Notes: generated by a model not told the origin, from the sequence alone. Shown: positions 8,744 to 16,785, counted from the stretch's first letter. The stretch: DNA of 20,313 bases from CAZHVS01 sp964536015 (GCA_964536015.1 CAZHVS010000030.1:1-20313), one strand, 5' to 3'. A program made the numbers and translations.

Positions 8744-8817
8744 ATTTCTTTCCTTTTAAAAAATATTTTTTCGTCTGCAAATTATTAAAAAATATTTGAA
8801 CATTAAGGGTATTAGAC

Positions 8818-9879
8818 CTACTTCTTAAGTTTAAATCCAAATGAAGAGCCAATACCCGGTTGGCTAATAACTTCCACTTTAGAACCATGAGCTTCGACAA
8901 TGTGTTTTACAATTGCTAAACCAAGTCCGGTTCCACCAACCTCACGAGAACGGGCTTTATCGATTCGATAAAATCTTTCAAAAATTCTTGGAATGCTTTC
9001 TTCTTCAATACCTATGCCTGTATCTTTTACTGTAATAATTCCAAATCTATCAGTCTCTTCAACGATTATTTCCACTTTCCCATTATCTGTATATTTAATG
9101 GCATTTTGGATCAGGTTATTTAAAACTTGTTTCATTCTATTTCTGTCAAAATATAATTCAAGGTTATCCGGAATATTTGATAATTTTAATTCAAGTCCTT
9201 TAGATTGAGCAAGCGGCACAAATTCATTTACAATTGAAGAAAGAAATTCTTTTATCCTGATATATCTAAAACTTAATCTCATTTCTCCACTTTCAATCAT
9301 AGAAATATCTATTAAATCATTTAAAAGATTGTTTAAATTTTTTGTATGAGTATTCGCTTTTTCGAGAAAAGATTTATTTACTTTAGGGTCATCTATTGCA
9401 CCTGTAAGAAGTGTTTCTATAAATCCCTGTATTGCAAAAATTGGAGTTCTTAATTCGTGAGATACGTTCCCAAGAAATTCAGTACGAATTCTTTCAAGTT
9501 TTTTCAAGTATTCAATGTCATCATTATTTCGTAAGAATAAATTTTTCATTTCAGCTTCAACATCAGATAAATGAGCGGGAAGAATTATATCTTCGTCTGT
9601 ATTTAATCTCTTTAAATAAATGTTACGAATAACTTTTTTTATTTCATCATTGTCTTTCTTTTTCTTGTGATAAATTATCAACAATGAAATAAAAAGGACA
9701 ATTGCAGAAACAATTACAGATAAGAAAAAATGGTGCGAATTACCGAATAGTAAAAATAATACTATAATCAGGATTGAATAAAAGAATAGAATCTCTTTTA
9801 AATCATAAAAGAGGGCAAAAACTGATTTGAAATACTTAAAAATCTTTAAACCTGTAACCAACACCTTTAATCGTTTCAA
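8818..9879 (-). CDS. PhoR-type sensor histidine kinase
   Basis: Membrane histidine kinase of up to 353 residues. Two transmembrane segments (about 30-46 and 51-70) are separated by a very short loop (GNSHH), so it has almost no periplasmic sensor. After a Lys-rich juxtamembrane region comes the HisKA domain with SHELRTP (His141 is the predicted phosphorylation site). The HATPase_c domain follows with the N box (NLIQNAIKYT), G1 (DTGIGIEEE), F box (FERFYRID) and G2 (GGTGLGLAIVKHIV). Its partner is the response regulator immediately upstream. The frame begins at a TTG (9877-9879) that overlaps the regulator by 44 bases; GTG at 9862-9864 or TTG at 9859-9861 are also possible, so the exact N terminus is uncertain. 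The lack of a large external domain suggests sensing within the membrane or through a partner protein. Confidence 0.9.
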   Translation of the reverse strand: MKRLKVLVTGLKIFKYFKSVFALFYDLKEILFFYSILIIVLFLLFGNSHHFFLSVIVSAIVLFISLLIIYHKKKKDNDEIKKVIRNIYLKRLNTDEDIILPAHLSDVEAEMKNLFLRNNDDIEYLKKLERIRTEFLGNVSHELRTPIFAIQGFIETLLTGAIDDPKVNKSFLEKANTHTKNLNNLLNDLIDISMIESGEMRLSFRYIRIKEFLSSIVNEFVPLAQSKGLELKLSNIPDNLELYFDRNRMKQVLNNLIQNAIKYTDNGKVEIIVEETDRFGIITVKDTGIGIEEESIPRIFERFYRIDKARSREVGGTGLGLAIVKHIVEAHGSKVEVISQPGIGSSFGFKLKK

Positions 9880-10525
9880 TTAAATCTTCAGATTTTTCTA
9901 ATTTTTCTCTAATCTTTCTAATATGGACATCAACTGTTCTTTCAACTACATACACATCAGAACCCCAAATATTTTTTAATAACGCTTCCCTGCTGAAAAC
10001 TTTTCCAGGATTACCGGCAAGAAAAGCAAGTAATTCAAATTCTTTTCTTGGGAACACTATTTCTTGTTTATTCAGTTTAACAATATATTTTTCCCGGTTA
10101 ATTGTTAAAGGACCTATTTCTAAAATTTGATTTTCTTTTTTCGAAGTTTTTGTAAATAGTTTGTTTCGCAAATTTGACTTAACCCTAGCTACTAATTTTT
10201 GGGGAGAAATCGGTTTCTGAATATAATCACTTCCACCAATTTCCAAACCAAGTACTTCATCAACTTCAGATGATTTTGCAGTTAAAAATATAACAGGAAT
10301 ATCTTCATACTCTTTATTATTTCTTATTTTTTTGCATACTTCAAAGCCATTTAATTTTGGCATCATTATATCGAGAATAATTAAATCGGGATTTTCAGAC
10401 AATTTTTTTAATGCGTCTTCACCGTCATAAGCCGAATAAACTTCGAAATTTTCTTTTTCCAGATTGTACTTTAAAAATTCAACAATATCTTTTTCATCGT
10501 CGACGAGTAATATTTTTGTCTTCAT
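9836..10525 (-). CDS. PhoB/OmpR-type response regulator
   Basis: DNA-binding response regulator of 229 residues. The receiver domain (1-120) has the acidic pocket D9/D10, phospho-acceptor D52 in LIILDIMMP, switch Thr82 in FLTA and the conserved Lys104 (QKP). A linker with LEIGPLTI leads to a winged-helix Trans_reg_C domain (about 130-229) with LTINREKY, KEFELLAFLAGNPGKVFSR and the recognition region VVERTVDVHIRKIREKL, ending GVGYRF. It should be phosphorylated by the kinase encoded next, whose start lies inside this gene. Its ATG overlaps the stop of the Gfo/Idh/MocA-like gene by four bases (ATGA), indicating translational coupling. It is of the PhoB/PhoP class, but nothing in the window (no pst or pho gene) shows that the signal is phosphate. 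Confidence 0.93.
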   Translation of the reverse strand: MKTKILLVDDEKDIVEFLKYNLEKENFEVYSAYDGEDALKKLSENPDLIILDIMMPKLNGFEVCKKIRNNKEYEDIPVIFLTAKSSEVDEVLGLEIGGSDYIQKPISPQKLVARVKSNLRNKLFTKTSKKENQILEIGPLTINREKYIVKLNKQEIVFPRKEFELLAFLAGNPGKVFSREALLKNIWGSDVYVVERTVDVHIRKIREKLEKSEDLIETIKGVGYRFKDF

Positions 10526-11520
10526 AATATAATCTCTCTTTTCAATTCAGCAGATTCGTACATAGCTCGAATTATTTTTAACTCTTCAATGTTTTCTTCG
10601 AATGTAGATAAATCATTTTTACCCTTTTTCACAATTCTAAAAAAATGTTTTAACTGATTCTGATAAGACTTGCTGTTCATTTTTTCCTGACTACTTTTAG
10701 CGAAACCTGAATAATCAATTTTATTATTCCCAGATTGATGATAAACTCTTAGTGGATTTAATGTTGCCTTCCCTTGTGTTCCATAAATTTCAAAATTAAA
10801 TTCTTCGTTTTTACTATCGGATACAAATTTAGTTTCAATTAATATTGAAGATATTTCAGTTCTTAAAAAACTTATCGATACATCTTCATTCTTTCTAATG
10901 TTTAAATTGAAATTATGAGTAGTAACTGATTTAATAACCGGAAAATCAAGTAACCACAAAATAAGATCTAATAATTTAGTACTCAAATTATAAATTACTC
11001 CGTTTTCAATATTTGATGGTTTTGTTTCATCAATAATTAAATCAGTTTTTTTTAACCAGGTGCATTTTATCAAATAAATTCTTCCAAGACTTCCGGAAAG
11101 AATAATACTCTTCAGAAGCATCACATCCTGTCGAAATCGAAGATTCACATCAATCATTATAATTGATTTTTTGGCAATACCGGATTTTTTAATAAGAATC
11201 GCGTCTTTCAAATCCATAAAGATAGGTTTTGTAATAAATTGTGGGATGTTATTTTCGATGAGATAGGAAACAATTTCTTTATGTGTAAGTGAAGGAGTAG
11301 ATATTATAGCTGCATCAATTTTAATTGAAGATAACAAAGTTCTATAATCAGAAAAAAAAGAATCAATATTAAATTTCTTTGAAACTGTTTTTAATTTTTC
11401 TTCATTGATATCGGCAATTGCCTGAACAGAGACATTATTGATTTTCTTCAGATGGGGAAGAATAATTGCCTGATTGTTTTTTCCAAGTCCAACTATTGCA
11501 ATTTTAATTTTGTCTTCCAC
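10522..11520 (-). CDS. Gfo/Idh/MocA-like protein, probably catalytically altered
   Basis: Protein of 332 residues with the two-domain Gfo/Idh/MocA layout. An N-terminal Rossmann fold (IAIVGLGKNNQ at residues 7-17, AIADINEEKL, DAAIISTPSLTHKE) should bind a dinucleotide. The alpha/beta C-terminal domain includes GRIYLIKCTW and YGTQGKATL. Two family-defining sites have drifted: the usual E-K-P is T-K-P (Lys98 kept), and the usual G-x-H-x-x-D active-site helix reads STKLLDLILWLL, so the catalytic His is a Lys (residue 182) while Asp185 remains. It may be a non-catalytic NAD(P)-binding protein or act on an unusual substrate. The start is GTG at 11518-11520, 17 bases after dxs, with only a weak GGTAAG upstream. 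The stop overlaps the response regulator start by four bases, so it is co-translated with the two-component pair. Confidence 0.8.
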   Translation of the reverse strand: MEDKIKIAIVGLGKNNQAIILPHLKKINNVSVQAIADINEEKLKTVSKKFNIDSFFSDYRTLLSSIKIDAAIISTPSLTHKEIVSYLIENNIPQFITKPIFMDLKDAILIKKSGIAKKSIIMIDVNLRFRQDVMLLKSIILSGSLGRIYLIKCTWLKKTDLIIDETKPSNIENGVIYNLSTKLLDLILWLLDFPVIKSVTTHNFNLNIRKNEDVSISFLRTEISSILIETKFVSDSKNEEFNFEIYGTQGKATLNPLRVYHQSGNNKIDYSGFAKSSQEKMNSKSYQNQLKHFFRIVKKGKNDLSTFEENIEELKIIRAMYESAELKREIIL

Positions 11521-11537
11521 GGCTTACCGATTTCAAT

Positions 11538-13433
11538 TCAAGATTTCACAAATTCTTTAATCTGATTAATTATACCATCCGTATCCATTTTCAGAATAGA
11601 ATGTAATTCAGATTGAGTTCCGTGATCAATAAATTTATCGGGAATAGCAATTCTCAAAACATCATTTTTATAATTTTTATCAGCCATATATTCAAGAACG
11701 GCACTTCCAAAACCGCCTATAATTGTATTCTCTTCAATTGTAATAATCTTTTTAAATTTTGAGCAGATTTCGTTAAGGATATCAATATCAAGTGGTTTAA
11801 TGAATCTTACATTAATAATTTCAGCATCGATATTAATTTCATTTAAACTTGAAATAGCCTTATTCGCATACTGAACCATATTTCCAACTGCCAAAATTGC
11901 AACATCTTTTCCTTCTTTAACTTTTTCAGCTTTTCCAATAGGAATTAATTCAAATTCTTCTTTCAATTCAACACCTAATGCAGAACCTCTTGGATATCTA
12001 ATAGCAACAGGACCTTGTTTGTACATTACTGCAGTGTAAAGCATATTCCTCAATTCAGCTTCATCTTTAGGAGCCATTATAACCATTGATGGAATCAATC
12101 TTAGATAACTCAAGTCAAAAGTTCCATGATGAGTTGGACCATCAGCACCAACAAGTCCAGCTCTATCCAGAACAAATACTACGTGCAAATTTTGTAAAGC
12201 AATATCATGTATAATATGGTCAAAAGCTCTTTGCAAAAATGTTGAATATATTGCAACCACAGGTATAATTCCTTGTGTCGCAAGTCCACCAGCAAAAGTA
12301 ACAGCGTGTTCTTCTGCAATACCAACGTCAAAATAATTCTGAGGAAATTTTTCTTTTAGAATATTTAAACCTGTTCCATCAGGCATTGCAGCTGTTATTC
12401 CAACAACATTTTTATTTTTCTCAACAATTGAAGTTAAAGCATTTCCAAAAATTGATGTATATGCTGGTGGAGCACCATCTTTTTTAAATGCTTTACCAGT
12501 TACTTTGTCAAATGGAGTAACGCCATGCAGTTTCTGGACATCTCCTTCTGCAGGTTTATAACCTTTACCTTTTTCTGTCAGAATATGTATTAATAATGGT
12601 CCGGAAAGATTTTTAGTATAGTTAAATATTTTTATTAATTGATGAAGATTATGTCCATTAATAGGTCCAAAATATCTAAAACCCAAGGCTTCGAATAAAA
12701 TACCAGGTGTTACTATTGCTTTCATTCCTCTATCAAGATGCCCTGCGACTCGTCTTAATCGATCTCCAAATTGTCCACTCTTTCCTGTTAAATCCCAAAT
12801 ATATCCTTTCAACCTGTTATATTCAGGACGAGCAATCAATTCCGAAAAGTAATTAGAAAACTGCCAAACGTTTGGAGCAATTGACATTTGATTATCATTA
12901 AATACGACTGTGAGATTTGCTTTCTGAATTCCAGTATTATTCATTGCTTCATAAGCCATTCCACCAGTCATTGCACCATCACCAATAATAGCAATGACTT
13001 TCCTGTTTTCATTTGTATATTTTTGAGCCGCAGCCATTCCTAATGCTGCAGAGATTGAAGTTGAAGCGTGGCCAGCTCCAAAAGCATCATATACACTTTC
13101 GTTTCTTTTTAAAAATCCAGAAATACCACCAAGCTGCCGGATTCCGGGAAGAAGTTCTTTTCTACCAGTAAGAATTTTATGTGGATATGCCTGGTGCCCA
13201 GTGTCCCAGACTAATAAATCGAAAGGAGTATTAAAAACTTTGTGCAATGCAACAGTTAATTCGGTCGTTCCAAGTCCACCACCAAAATGCCCTCCAATTT
13301 CAGAAATAATATCAATCATATATTTCCTAATATCAGCACAGAGTAATTTTAGTTCATTCAAATCAAAATTTCTAAAATCTTTGGGGTAATTTACTTTTTT
13401 TAAAACAGGGTATTGATTCCAATCTATTGTCAT
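11538..13433 (-). CDS. dxs: 1-deoxy-D-xylulose-5-phosphate synthase
   Basis: Thiamine-diphosphate enzyme that condenses pyruvate and glyceraldehyde 3-phosphate, the first step of the MEP isoprenoid pathway. At 631 residues it is full length. Landmarks in order: GGHFGGGLGTTELTVALH (residues 47-64, with the active-site His49), WDTGHQAYPHKILTGR, GAGHASTSISAALG, the ThDP/metal motif GDGAMTGGMAYEAMNN (151-166), VGIAEEHAVTFAGG with the catalytic Glu, and the family signature DRAGLVGADGPTHHG. The C-terminal transketolase domain ends with GGFGSAVLEY and DKFIDHGTQSEL. ATG begins three bases after the xseB stop, so the genes are translationally coupled. The xseB-dxs adjacency recalls the xseB-ispA-dxs order of E. 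coli, but no ispA-like gene lies between them here. Confidence 0.97.
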   Translation of the reverse strand: MTIDWNQYPVLKKVNYPKDFRNFDLNELKLLCADIRKYMIDIISEIGGHFGGGLGTTELTVALHKVFNTPFDLLVWDTGHQAYPHKILTGRKELLPGIRQLGGISGFLKRNESVYDAFGAGHASTSISAALGMAAAQKYTNENRKVIAIIGDGAMTGGMAYEAMNNTGIQKANLTVVFNDNQMSIAPNVWQFSNYFSELIARPEYNRLKGYIWDLTGKSGQFGDRLRRVAGHLDRGMKAIVTPGILFEALGFRYFGPINGHNLHQLIKIFNYTKNLSGPLLIHILTEKGKGYKPAEGDVQKLHGVTPFDKVTGKAFKKDGAPPAYTSIFGNALTSIVEKNKNVVGITAAMPDGTGLNILKEKFPQNYFDVGIAEEHAVTFAGGLATQGIIPVVAIYSTFLQRAFDHIIHDIALQNLHVVFVLDRAGLVGADGPTHHGTFDLSYLRLIPSMVIMAPKDEAELRNMLYTAVMYKQGPVAIRYPRGSALGVELKEEFELIPIGKAEKVKEGKDVAILAVGNMVQYANKAISSLNEINIDAEIINVRFIKPLDIDILNEICSKFKKIITIEENTIIGGFGSAVLEYMADKNYKNDVLRIAIPDKFIDHGTQSELHSILKMDTDGIINQIKEFVKS

Positions 13434-13436
13434 AAG

Positions 13437-13685
13437 TTATTCATCTTCTTTAAAAATATTTTCACCAGATTCAGTTTCAATTAAGTTAAATTCATTATTT
13501 AAGTTGGTTATCTTAAGTTCGGCTTCTTTTAAAATTTCTAAACACTTTTTTGAAGTTACTACGCCTTCTTCATAAAGTTGAATTGCTTTTTCGAGATCTA
13601 ATTCATCTCTATCAAGAAGTCCGGCTATTTCTTCCAACCTTTTTAAATCTTCTTTAAATCCTGTTAAGTTAGATTTTTTTTTCAT
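13437..13685 (-). CDS. xseB: Exodeoxyribonuclease VII small subunit
   Basis: Protein of 82 residues with the XseB helical hairpin: FKEDLKRLEEIAGLLDRDELDLEKAI followed in phase by QLYEEGVVTSKKCLEILKEAE. The L-E-x-A-I-x-L-Y-E-E-G motif is diagnostic. It binds the large subunit in multiple copies and is needed for processive single-strand DNA degradation. The C-terminal acidic tail (about residues 60-82) is poorly conserved in the family. The ATG lies inside the end of xseA (17-base overlap), consistent with coupled synthesis of the two subunits, and the stop is three bases before dxs. Confidence 0.93.
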   Translation of the reverse strand: MKKKSNLTGFKEDLKRLEEIAGLLDRDELDLEKAIQLYEEGVVTSKKCLEILKEAELKITNLNNEFNLIETESGENIFKEDE

Positions 13686-14862
13686 TTTTATTCTCTATTT
13701 TAATTTCACCATCGTAAAATAACAGTGTATGTGAATTATTAATAATAAATTTGTTAGCACTTTGTACAAATTTATCCTGTTGTTTAACTATAACAAAACC
13801 TTTTTTTAATGTTTTATCAATACTGTTTGATTGAATAATTGTTGTAAGGATTTTGATTTTATCAAAAACTTTTAAATATTTATAATTTATACCATTTTGC
13901 ATTTTAGAAATTAGGCTATCAACTAATTGCATATAAATCCTGACTTTGCTTAATAAACGATTAGCTGAAATTAAATTGGTAAAATTATTTATCTTAGATT
14001 TTTGTTGATCAATAAAATTAAGAATTTGATCTAAAGCATTCTTATTAAAACTAATCAACGACTTATAAATTTGTTTCCTATCTGGTAACGCTAGTTCCAT
14101 AGCTGCAGTAGGAGTGGCAGCACGTAAATCAGCGACAAAATCAGCGATTGTAAAATCGACTTCATGTCCTATCCCTGTAATTATCGGGATCTTTGAAGCG
14201 AAGATTGCTCTTGCAATATCTTCTTCATTGAAAGACCATAAGTCTTCAATTGAGCCTCCTCCACGAGCTATAATTATTAAATCAATATCTTTAATTTTAT
14301 TTAGAAACTGTATTGATTTAATAATACTTCCCACTGCCTCTTTCCCTTGAACCGCACAACTGGATATTACAATTTCTGCTGCTGGAAAACGTCTCTTAGC
14401 GACTGAAATCATATCTTTTAATGCAGCACCATCGATGGAAGTTACTACTCCAATTTTTACAGGAAAATCAGGCAATGGTTTTTTATTTTGTTCATCAAAT
14501 AAACCTTCATTAAAAAGTTTTTTTTTCAATTTTTCAAAAGCTAATTGTAAATCTCCAATGCCAGCGGGTTTCATTGCTCTAACGTCTATCTGGTAATTAC
14601 CTCGTGGAGGATAAACAGTAATTCTGCCATTAACTATCACTCGCATTCCGTCCTGAGGTGTAAAAAAAACGTAGTTATTCAAACCTTTCCACATTGTTGC
14701 AGAAATTTGTGCTTCAGTGTCTTTTAATGTAAAATACCAGTGTCCTGAGAAATGGGCTTTAAAATTAGATAGTTCTCCAATTACAGAAATATCACCAAAA
14801 GATTCTTCCAAAATATTTTTTATACTTGATGTAATCTGGTTTACAGTCATTACCTCAGGCAT
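13669..14862 (-). CDS. xseA: Exodeoxyribonuclease VII large subunit
   Basis: Catalytic subunit of the single-strand DNA exonuclease, 397 residues. It has an N-terminal OB fold (about 5-100: VNQITSSIKNILEESF, VIGELSNFK, GHWYFTLKD, ATMWKG, GRITVYPPRGNYQ). The nuclease core follows, with PDFPVKIGVVTS (131-142), IIARGGGSIEDLWSFNEE (197-214) and GIGHEVDFTIADFVADLRAATPTAA. The C-terminal coiled region after residue 265 is shorter than in the 456-residue E. coli enzyme, as is usual in Bacteroidota-like proteins. ATG at 14860-14862 is supported by GAAGG about eight bases upstream. It heads the long leftward run xseA-xseB-dxs-Gfo-regulator-kinase. A TATTTTTG element lies 57-64 bases before the start. 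Confidence 0.96.
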   Translation of the reverse strand: MPEVMTVNQITSSIKNILEESFGDISVIGELSNFKAHFSGHWYFTLKDTEAQISATMWKGLNNYVFFTPQDGMRVIVNGRITVYPPRGNYQIDVRAMKPAGIGDLQLAFEKLKKKLFNEGLFDEQNKKPLPDFPVKIGVVTSIDGAALKDMISVAKRRFPAAEIVISSCAVQGKEAVGSIIKSIQFLNKIKDIDLIIIARGGGSIEDLWSFNEEDIARAIFASKIPIITGIGHEVDFTIADFVADLRAATPTAAMELALPDRKQIYKSLISFNKNALDQILNFIDQQKSKINNFTNLISANRLLSKVRIYMQLVDSLISKMQNGINYKYLKVFDKIKILTTIIQSNSIDKTLKKGFVIVKQQDKFVQSANKFIINNSHTLLFYDGEIKIENKNEKKI

Positions 14863-14960
14863 GTATTAACCTTCATATTTTTAAGAAAATCATTTTTATT
14901 TTTTTTATTAACTACTACCAAAAATAAGAAACAGATGTAAACTTAAAATGGTTTTTTGAA
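14863..14960 (-). promoter_or_regulatory. Upstream region of xseA with possible -7 element
   Basis: This 98-base AT-rich space separates xseA from the next leftward gene. Read on the minus strand it contains TATTTTTG (plus coordinates 14919-14926), which fits TAnnTTTG, but no TTG is found 19-21 bases further upstream. It may hold the promoter for the xseA run. No convincing terminator hairpin for the upstream outer-membrane gene is visible, so read-through is possible. Confidence 0.35.
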
Positions 14961-15788
14961 TTAAAAATGGATAGTGAAAAAAGAAGCATAAAGCCCCAAT
15001 GAATATTCAGAATATTCACTGATTTTTTCACCCGGTTTAAAGTTAAATCTGTACCTGCTGTAAACAGTAAATACATTATATAATTTAAAAAGTCCAAGAG
15101 AAATTTCCGGACTAATTCCATTAAATCCTTTGAAATTGGTAAAACCGTTAACCCCTGCTGAAATGTATTCGAAAACAGGAATTTCGTAAATATGCTTATA
15201 ACCGAACCTGAAAATGTTCTTATTTTTTTCTCCTTTGTAAATATGTGAATATTCAAGAGAAAAATGACCAATCGGGTAATTATAACCACCACCAAAAAAA
15301 GATAGAAAGGGAATTTCTTTATTAATGGCCCAAAATGATTTACCATCTATAGGAATATATGATACTGACGGGACAAGAAATACAATTCCTCCCATCAGAC
15401 AGCTCATAAAATAGTTTTTTGTTGTATCCATTGCTACTAAAGAGGGGACATCAACTTCATACTCTTCACTCAGATTTTTCTTCCCTTCAGCATCTTCAAC
15501 TAAAATTGTAAATGAAATTTTAGTTTCTTTTATTTTATAAGGTAGAAGGTCTATATCAATATGATGATTTTCTGCTAATTCTTTTGAGACTGGAATTTCA
15601 ATTTTGTTTTGAATTATCAAAGTCGATTTACATTCTTCACTCGTATAAAATGAAAGAAAAAATTTGCCTGGATTATCCGGTGGAATAAACGAATCAATTA
15701 AATAGACCTCAATTGAATCCTGTTGTGAAAAAGATGACACCGGTAAAAAGAAAACGAATAATATGAAATATCTATATAATCTTGTCAT
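14961..15788 (-). CDS. Putative outer-membrane beta-barrel protein of unknown function
   Basis: Unrecognised protein of 275 residues. A clear signal peptide (MTRLYRYFILFVFFLPVSSFSQ) precedes a strand-rich domain of about 95 residues with an Ig-like look (FFLSFYTSEECK, ISFTILVEDAEGK, YEVDVPS). From about residue 120 on, alternating hydrophobic/aromatic strands with Gly/Asn turns (FFGGGYNYPIGHFSLEYS, NIFRFGYKHIY, YISAGVNGF, YSRYRFNFKPG, YSLGLYASFFTIHF) suggest an 8-10-strand outer-membrane barrel. The final residue is Phe preceded by alternating strand residues, the usual barrel-assembly signal. AAAGGA lies six bases before ATG. It follows the terminator of the cohesin-like operon and so probably has its own promoter. 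A barrel with a periplasmic or surface adaptor domain is the best guess; no function can be assigned. Confidence 0.7.
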   Translation of the reverse strand: MTRLYRYFILFVFFLPVSSFSQQDSIEVYLIDSFIPPDNPGKFFLSFYTSEECKSTLIIQNKIEIPVSKELAENHHIDIDLLPYKIKETKISFTILVEDAEGKKNLSEEYEVDVPSLVAMDTTKNYFMSCLMGGIVFLVPSVSYIPIDGKSFWAINKEIPFLSFFGGGYNYPIGHFSLEYSHIYKGEKNKNIFRFGYKHIYEIPVFEYISAGVNGFTNFKGFNGISPEISLGLFKLYNVFTVYSRYRFNFKPGEKISEYSEYSLGLYASFFTIHF

Positions 15789-15818
15789 TTATTTTCCTTT
15801 AATGAGAAATTTGCGAAG

Positions 15819-15826
15819 CAAATATA
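15819..15826 (-). promoter_or_regulatory. Possible -7 element for the outer-membrane gene
   Basis: Read leftward this is TATATTTG, matching TAnnTTTG, 31 bases before the ATG at 15788 and downstream of the terminator at 15865-15892. A TTG occurs 15 bases upstream, closer than the 19-21 expected, so the promoter call is weak. Confidence 0.3.
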
Positions 15827-15864
15827 TGAATAAACTTTTTTCAATATGCAGTAATTAATAATAC

Positions 15865-15892
15865 AAAAAAGGCACTCGATATTTGAGTGCCT
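15865..15892 (-). terminator. Rho-independent terminator of the cohesin-like operon
   Basis: On the minus strand AGGCACTC pairs perfectly with GAGTGCCT around a short A/T loop, and the stem runs directly into six T (plus coordinates 15870-15865). It lies about 20 bases after the stop of the cohesin-like lipoprotein gene and separates it from the outer-membrane gene downstream. This is the most GC-rich hairpin in the window. Confidence 0.88.
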
Positions 15893-15914
15893 CATAAAAA
15901 AATAATAACATAGA

Positions 15915-16778
15915 TTATTCAACGATAACAGTTCCATTTTTAACTGATTTTAGAACAATACTTCTATCTCTTTCATCTTTTAAAGTAAGAGTAGTTATTT
16001 GCAAAGTACTCTGCCCCATTGCAATTCCTTTAAATGAAATATCCAACAAAATTCCTGAACCGCTTATCGAACGGGAAGGATAGGTTTGCAAATTCATAAG
16101 CATTGCCGAATTAATTTCAAGCTTTCCACTATTATTTACTTCGTTCCTTACCTCCGATCTTGTAAAATCTGGTAAAATAATCTGGTTGAATTTCTTTTGC
16201 AGAACATATTGCCCTGTTGATACATCAATTAAATTTAATCTGCTTTTATCGAAAAAGATAACAATGTTAAAACTCTGCAAACTATCAATCCCCTCCATCC
16301 ACAAACCAACTGAACCAACTGTTTGATATTTAATTGTCGTTTTAGTCTTAAAAAACAGAATTGATGGTGGTTGGACAACATCAACTGTAAAGGAACGTGA
16401 GACAACACTTGATTCAACATTTTTGCTTTTACCCTGAACTTCAAATTTAAACTTCCCTTCATCAAGATCATAAAAAGTAGTTTTAAGCACATCAGCATAA
16501 TTTGACCAATCCTGATAAGTAGAAGGTAAATTATCAGAGCCGATTGAAAGTAAGCGATAACGGAATTTATAATTTGAATTTGCTCCTTTCCATGCAAAAG
16601 TAACGGTACTTTTTGTTAAAGTGGAATTATCGCTTGGCCCATCAGTAATTTCTAAAAATGCCGGAGGGCTTTCAGCTAATTCTGAATTTCTGCAAGAATT
16701 AAAAATTAGAACTGATGCCGCAATAACAATCATCATATATATATTAGTAAAGTCTCTTTGATTTATTTTTAATTTCAT
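15915..16778 (-). CDS. Lipoprotein with Ig/FnIII-like and cohesin-like domains
   Basis: Predicted surface or outer-membrane lipoprotein of 287 residues. The N-terminal signal ends IFNSC with the acylated Cys at residue 29. Residues about 39-135 form a fibronectin/Ig-like module (PAFLEITDGPSDNST, TFAWKGANSNYKFRYRL, KFKFEVQGKS). Residues about 138-287 look like a cohesin domain: opening VGSVGLWMEGIDSLQSFNIVIFFD, then LNLIDVSTG, then SGSGILLDISFKGIAMG, and a final strand NGTVIV, in the order expected for type I-like cohesins. Cohesins bind dockerins, and the gene just upstream encodes a dockerin-like segment. The open frame could begin at TTG 16784, but AAAGGAG sits seven bases before ATG 16778 and only one base before that TTG, so 16778 is the start. 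It lies 12 bases after the large gene and is followed by a strong terminator. Confidence 0.75.
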   Translation of the reverse strand: MKLKINQRDFTNIYMMIVIAASVLIFNSCRNSELAESPPAFLEITDGPSDNSTLTKSTVTFAWKGANSNYKFRYRLLSIGSDNLPSTYQDWSNYADVLKTTFYDLDEGKFKFEVQGKSKNVESSVVSRSFTVDVVQPPSILFFKTKTTIKYQTVGSVGLWMEGIDSLQSFNIVIFFDKSRLNLIDVSTGQYVLQKKFNQIILPDFTRSEVRNEVNNSGKLEINSAMLMNLQTYPSRSISGSGILLDISFKGIAMGQSTLQITTLTLKDERDRSIVLKSVKNGTVIVE

Positions 16779-16785
16779 TTTCAAA

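Noticed and set aside
9836..10525. Naming the two-component pair phoB/phoR
   Set aside because: The domain layout is of that class, but no phosphate-transport gene or Pho box is visible, so the signal is unknown.
14935..14960. Repeated AAAATGG blocks after the outer-membrane gene as a terminator
   Set aside because: The two copies are direct, not inverted, so they cannot form a hairpin.
14915..15346. 143-residue open frame on the minus strand
   Set aside because: It overlaps the signal-peptide-bearing outer-membrane gene in another frame, lacks a ribosome binding site and has a composition typical of a shadow frame.
15809..15823. Perfect palindrome ATTTGC-GAA-GCAAAT upstream of the outer-membrane gene
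   Set aside because: The six-base arms are short and AT-rich and the site overlaps the possible -7 element. It could be an operator, but nothing else supports it.
16782..16784. TTG at 16784 as start of the cohesin-like lipoprotein
   Set aside because: The ribosome binding site AAAGGAG would be only one base away; ATG at 16778 has the correct seven-base spacing.
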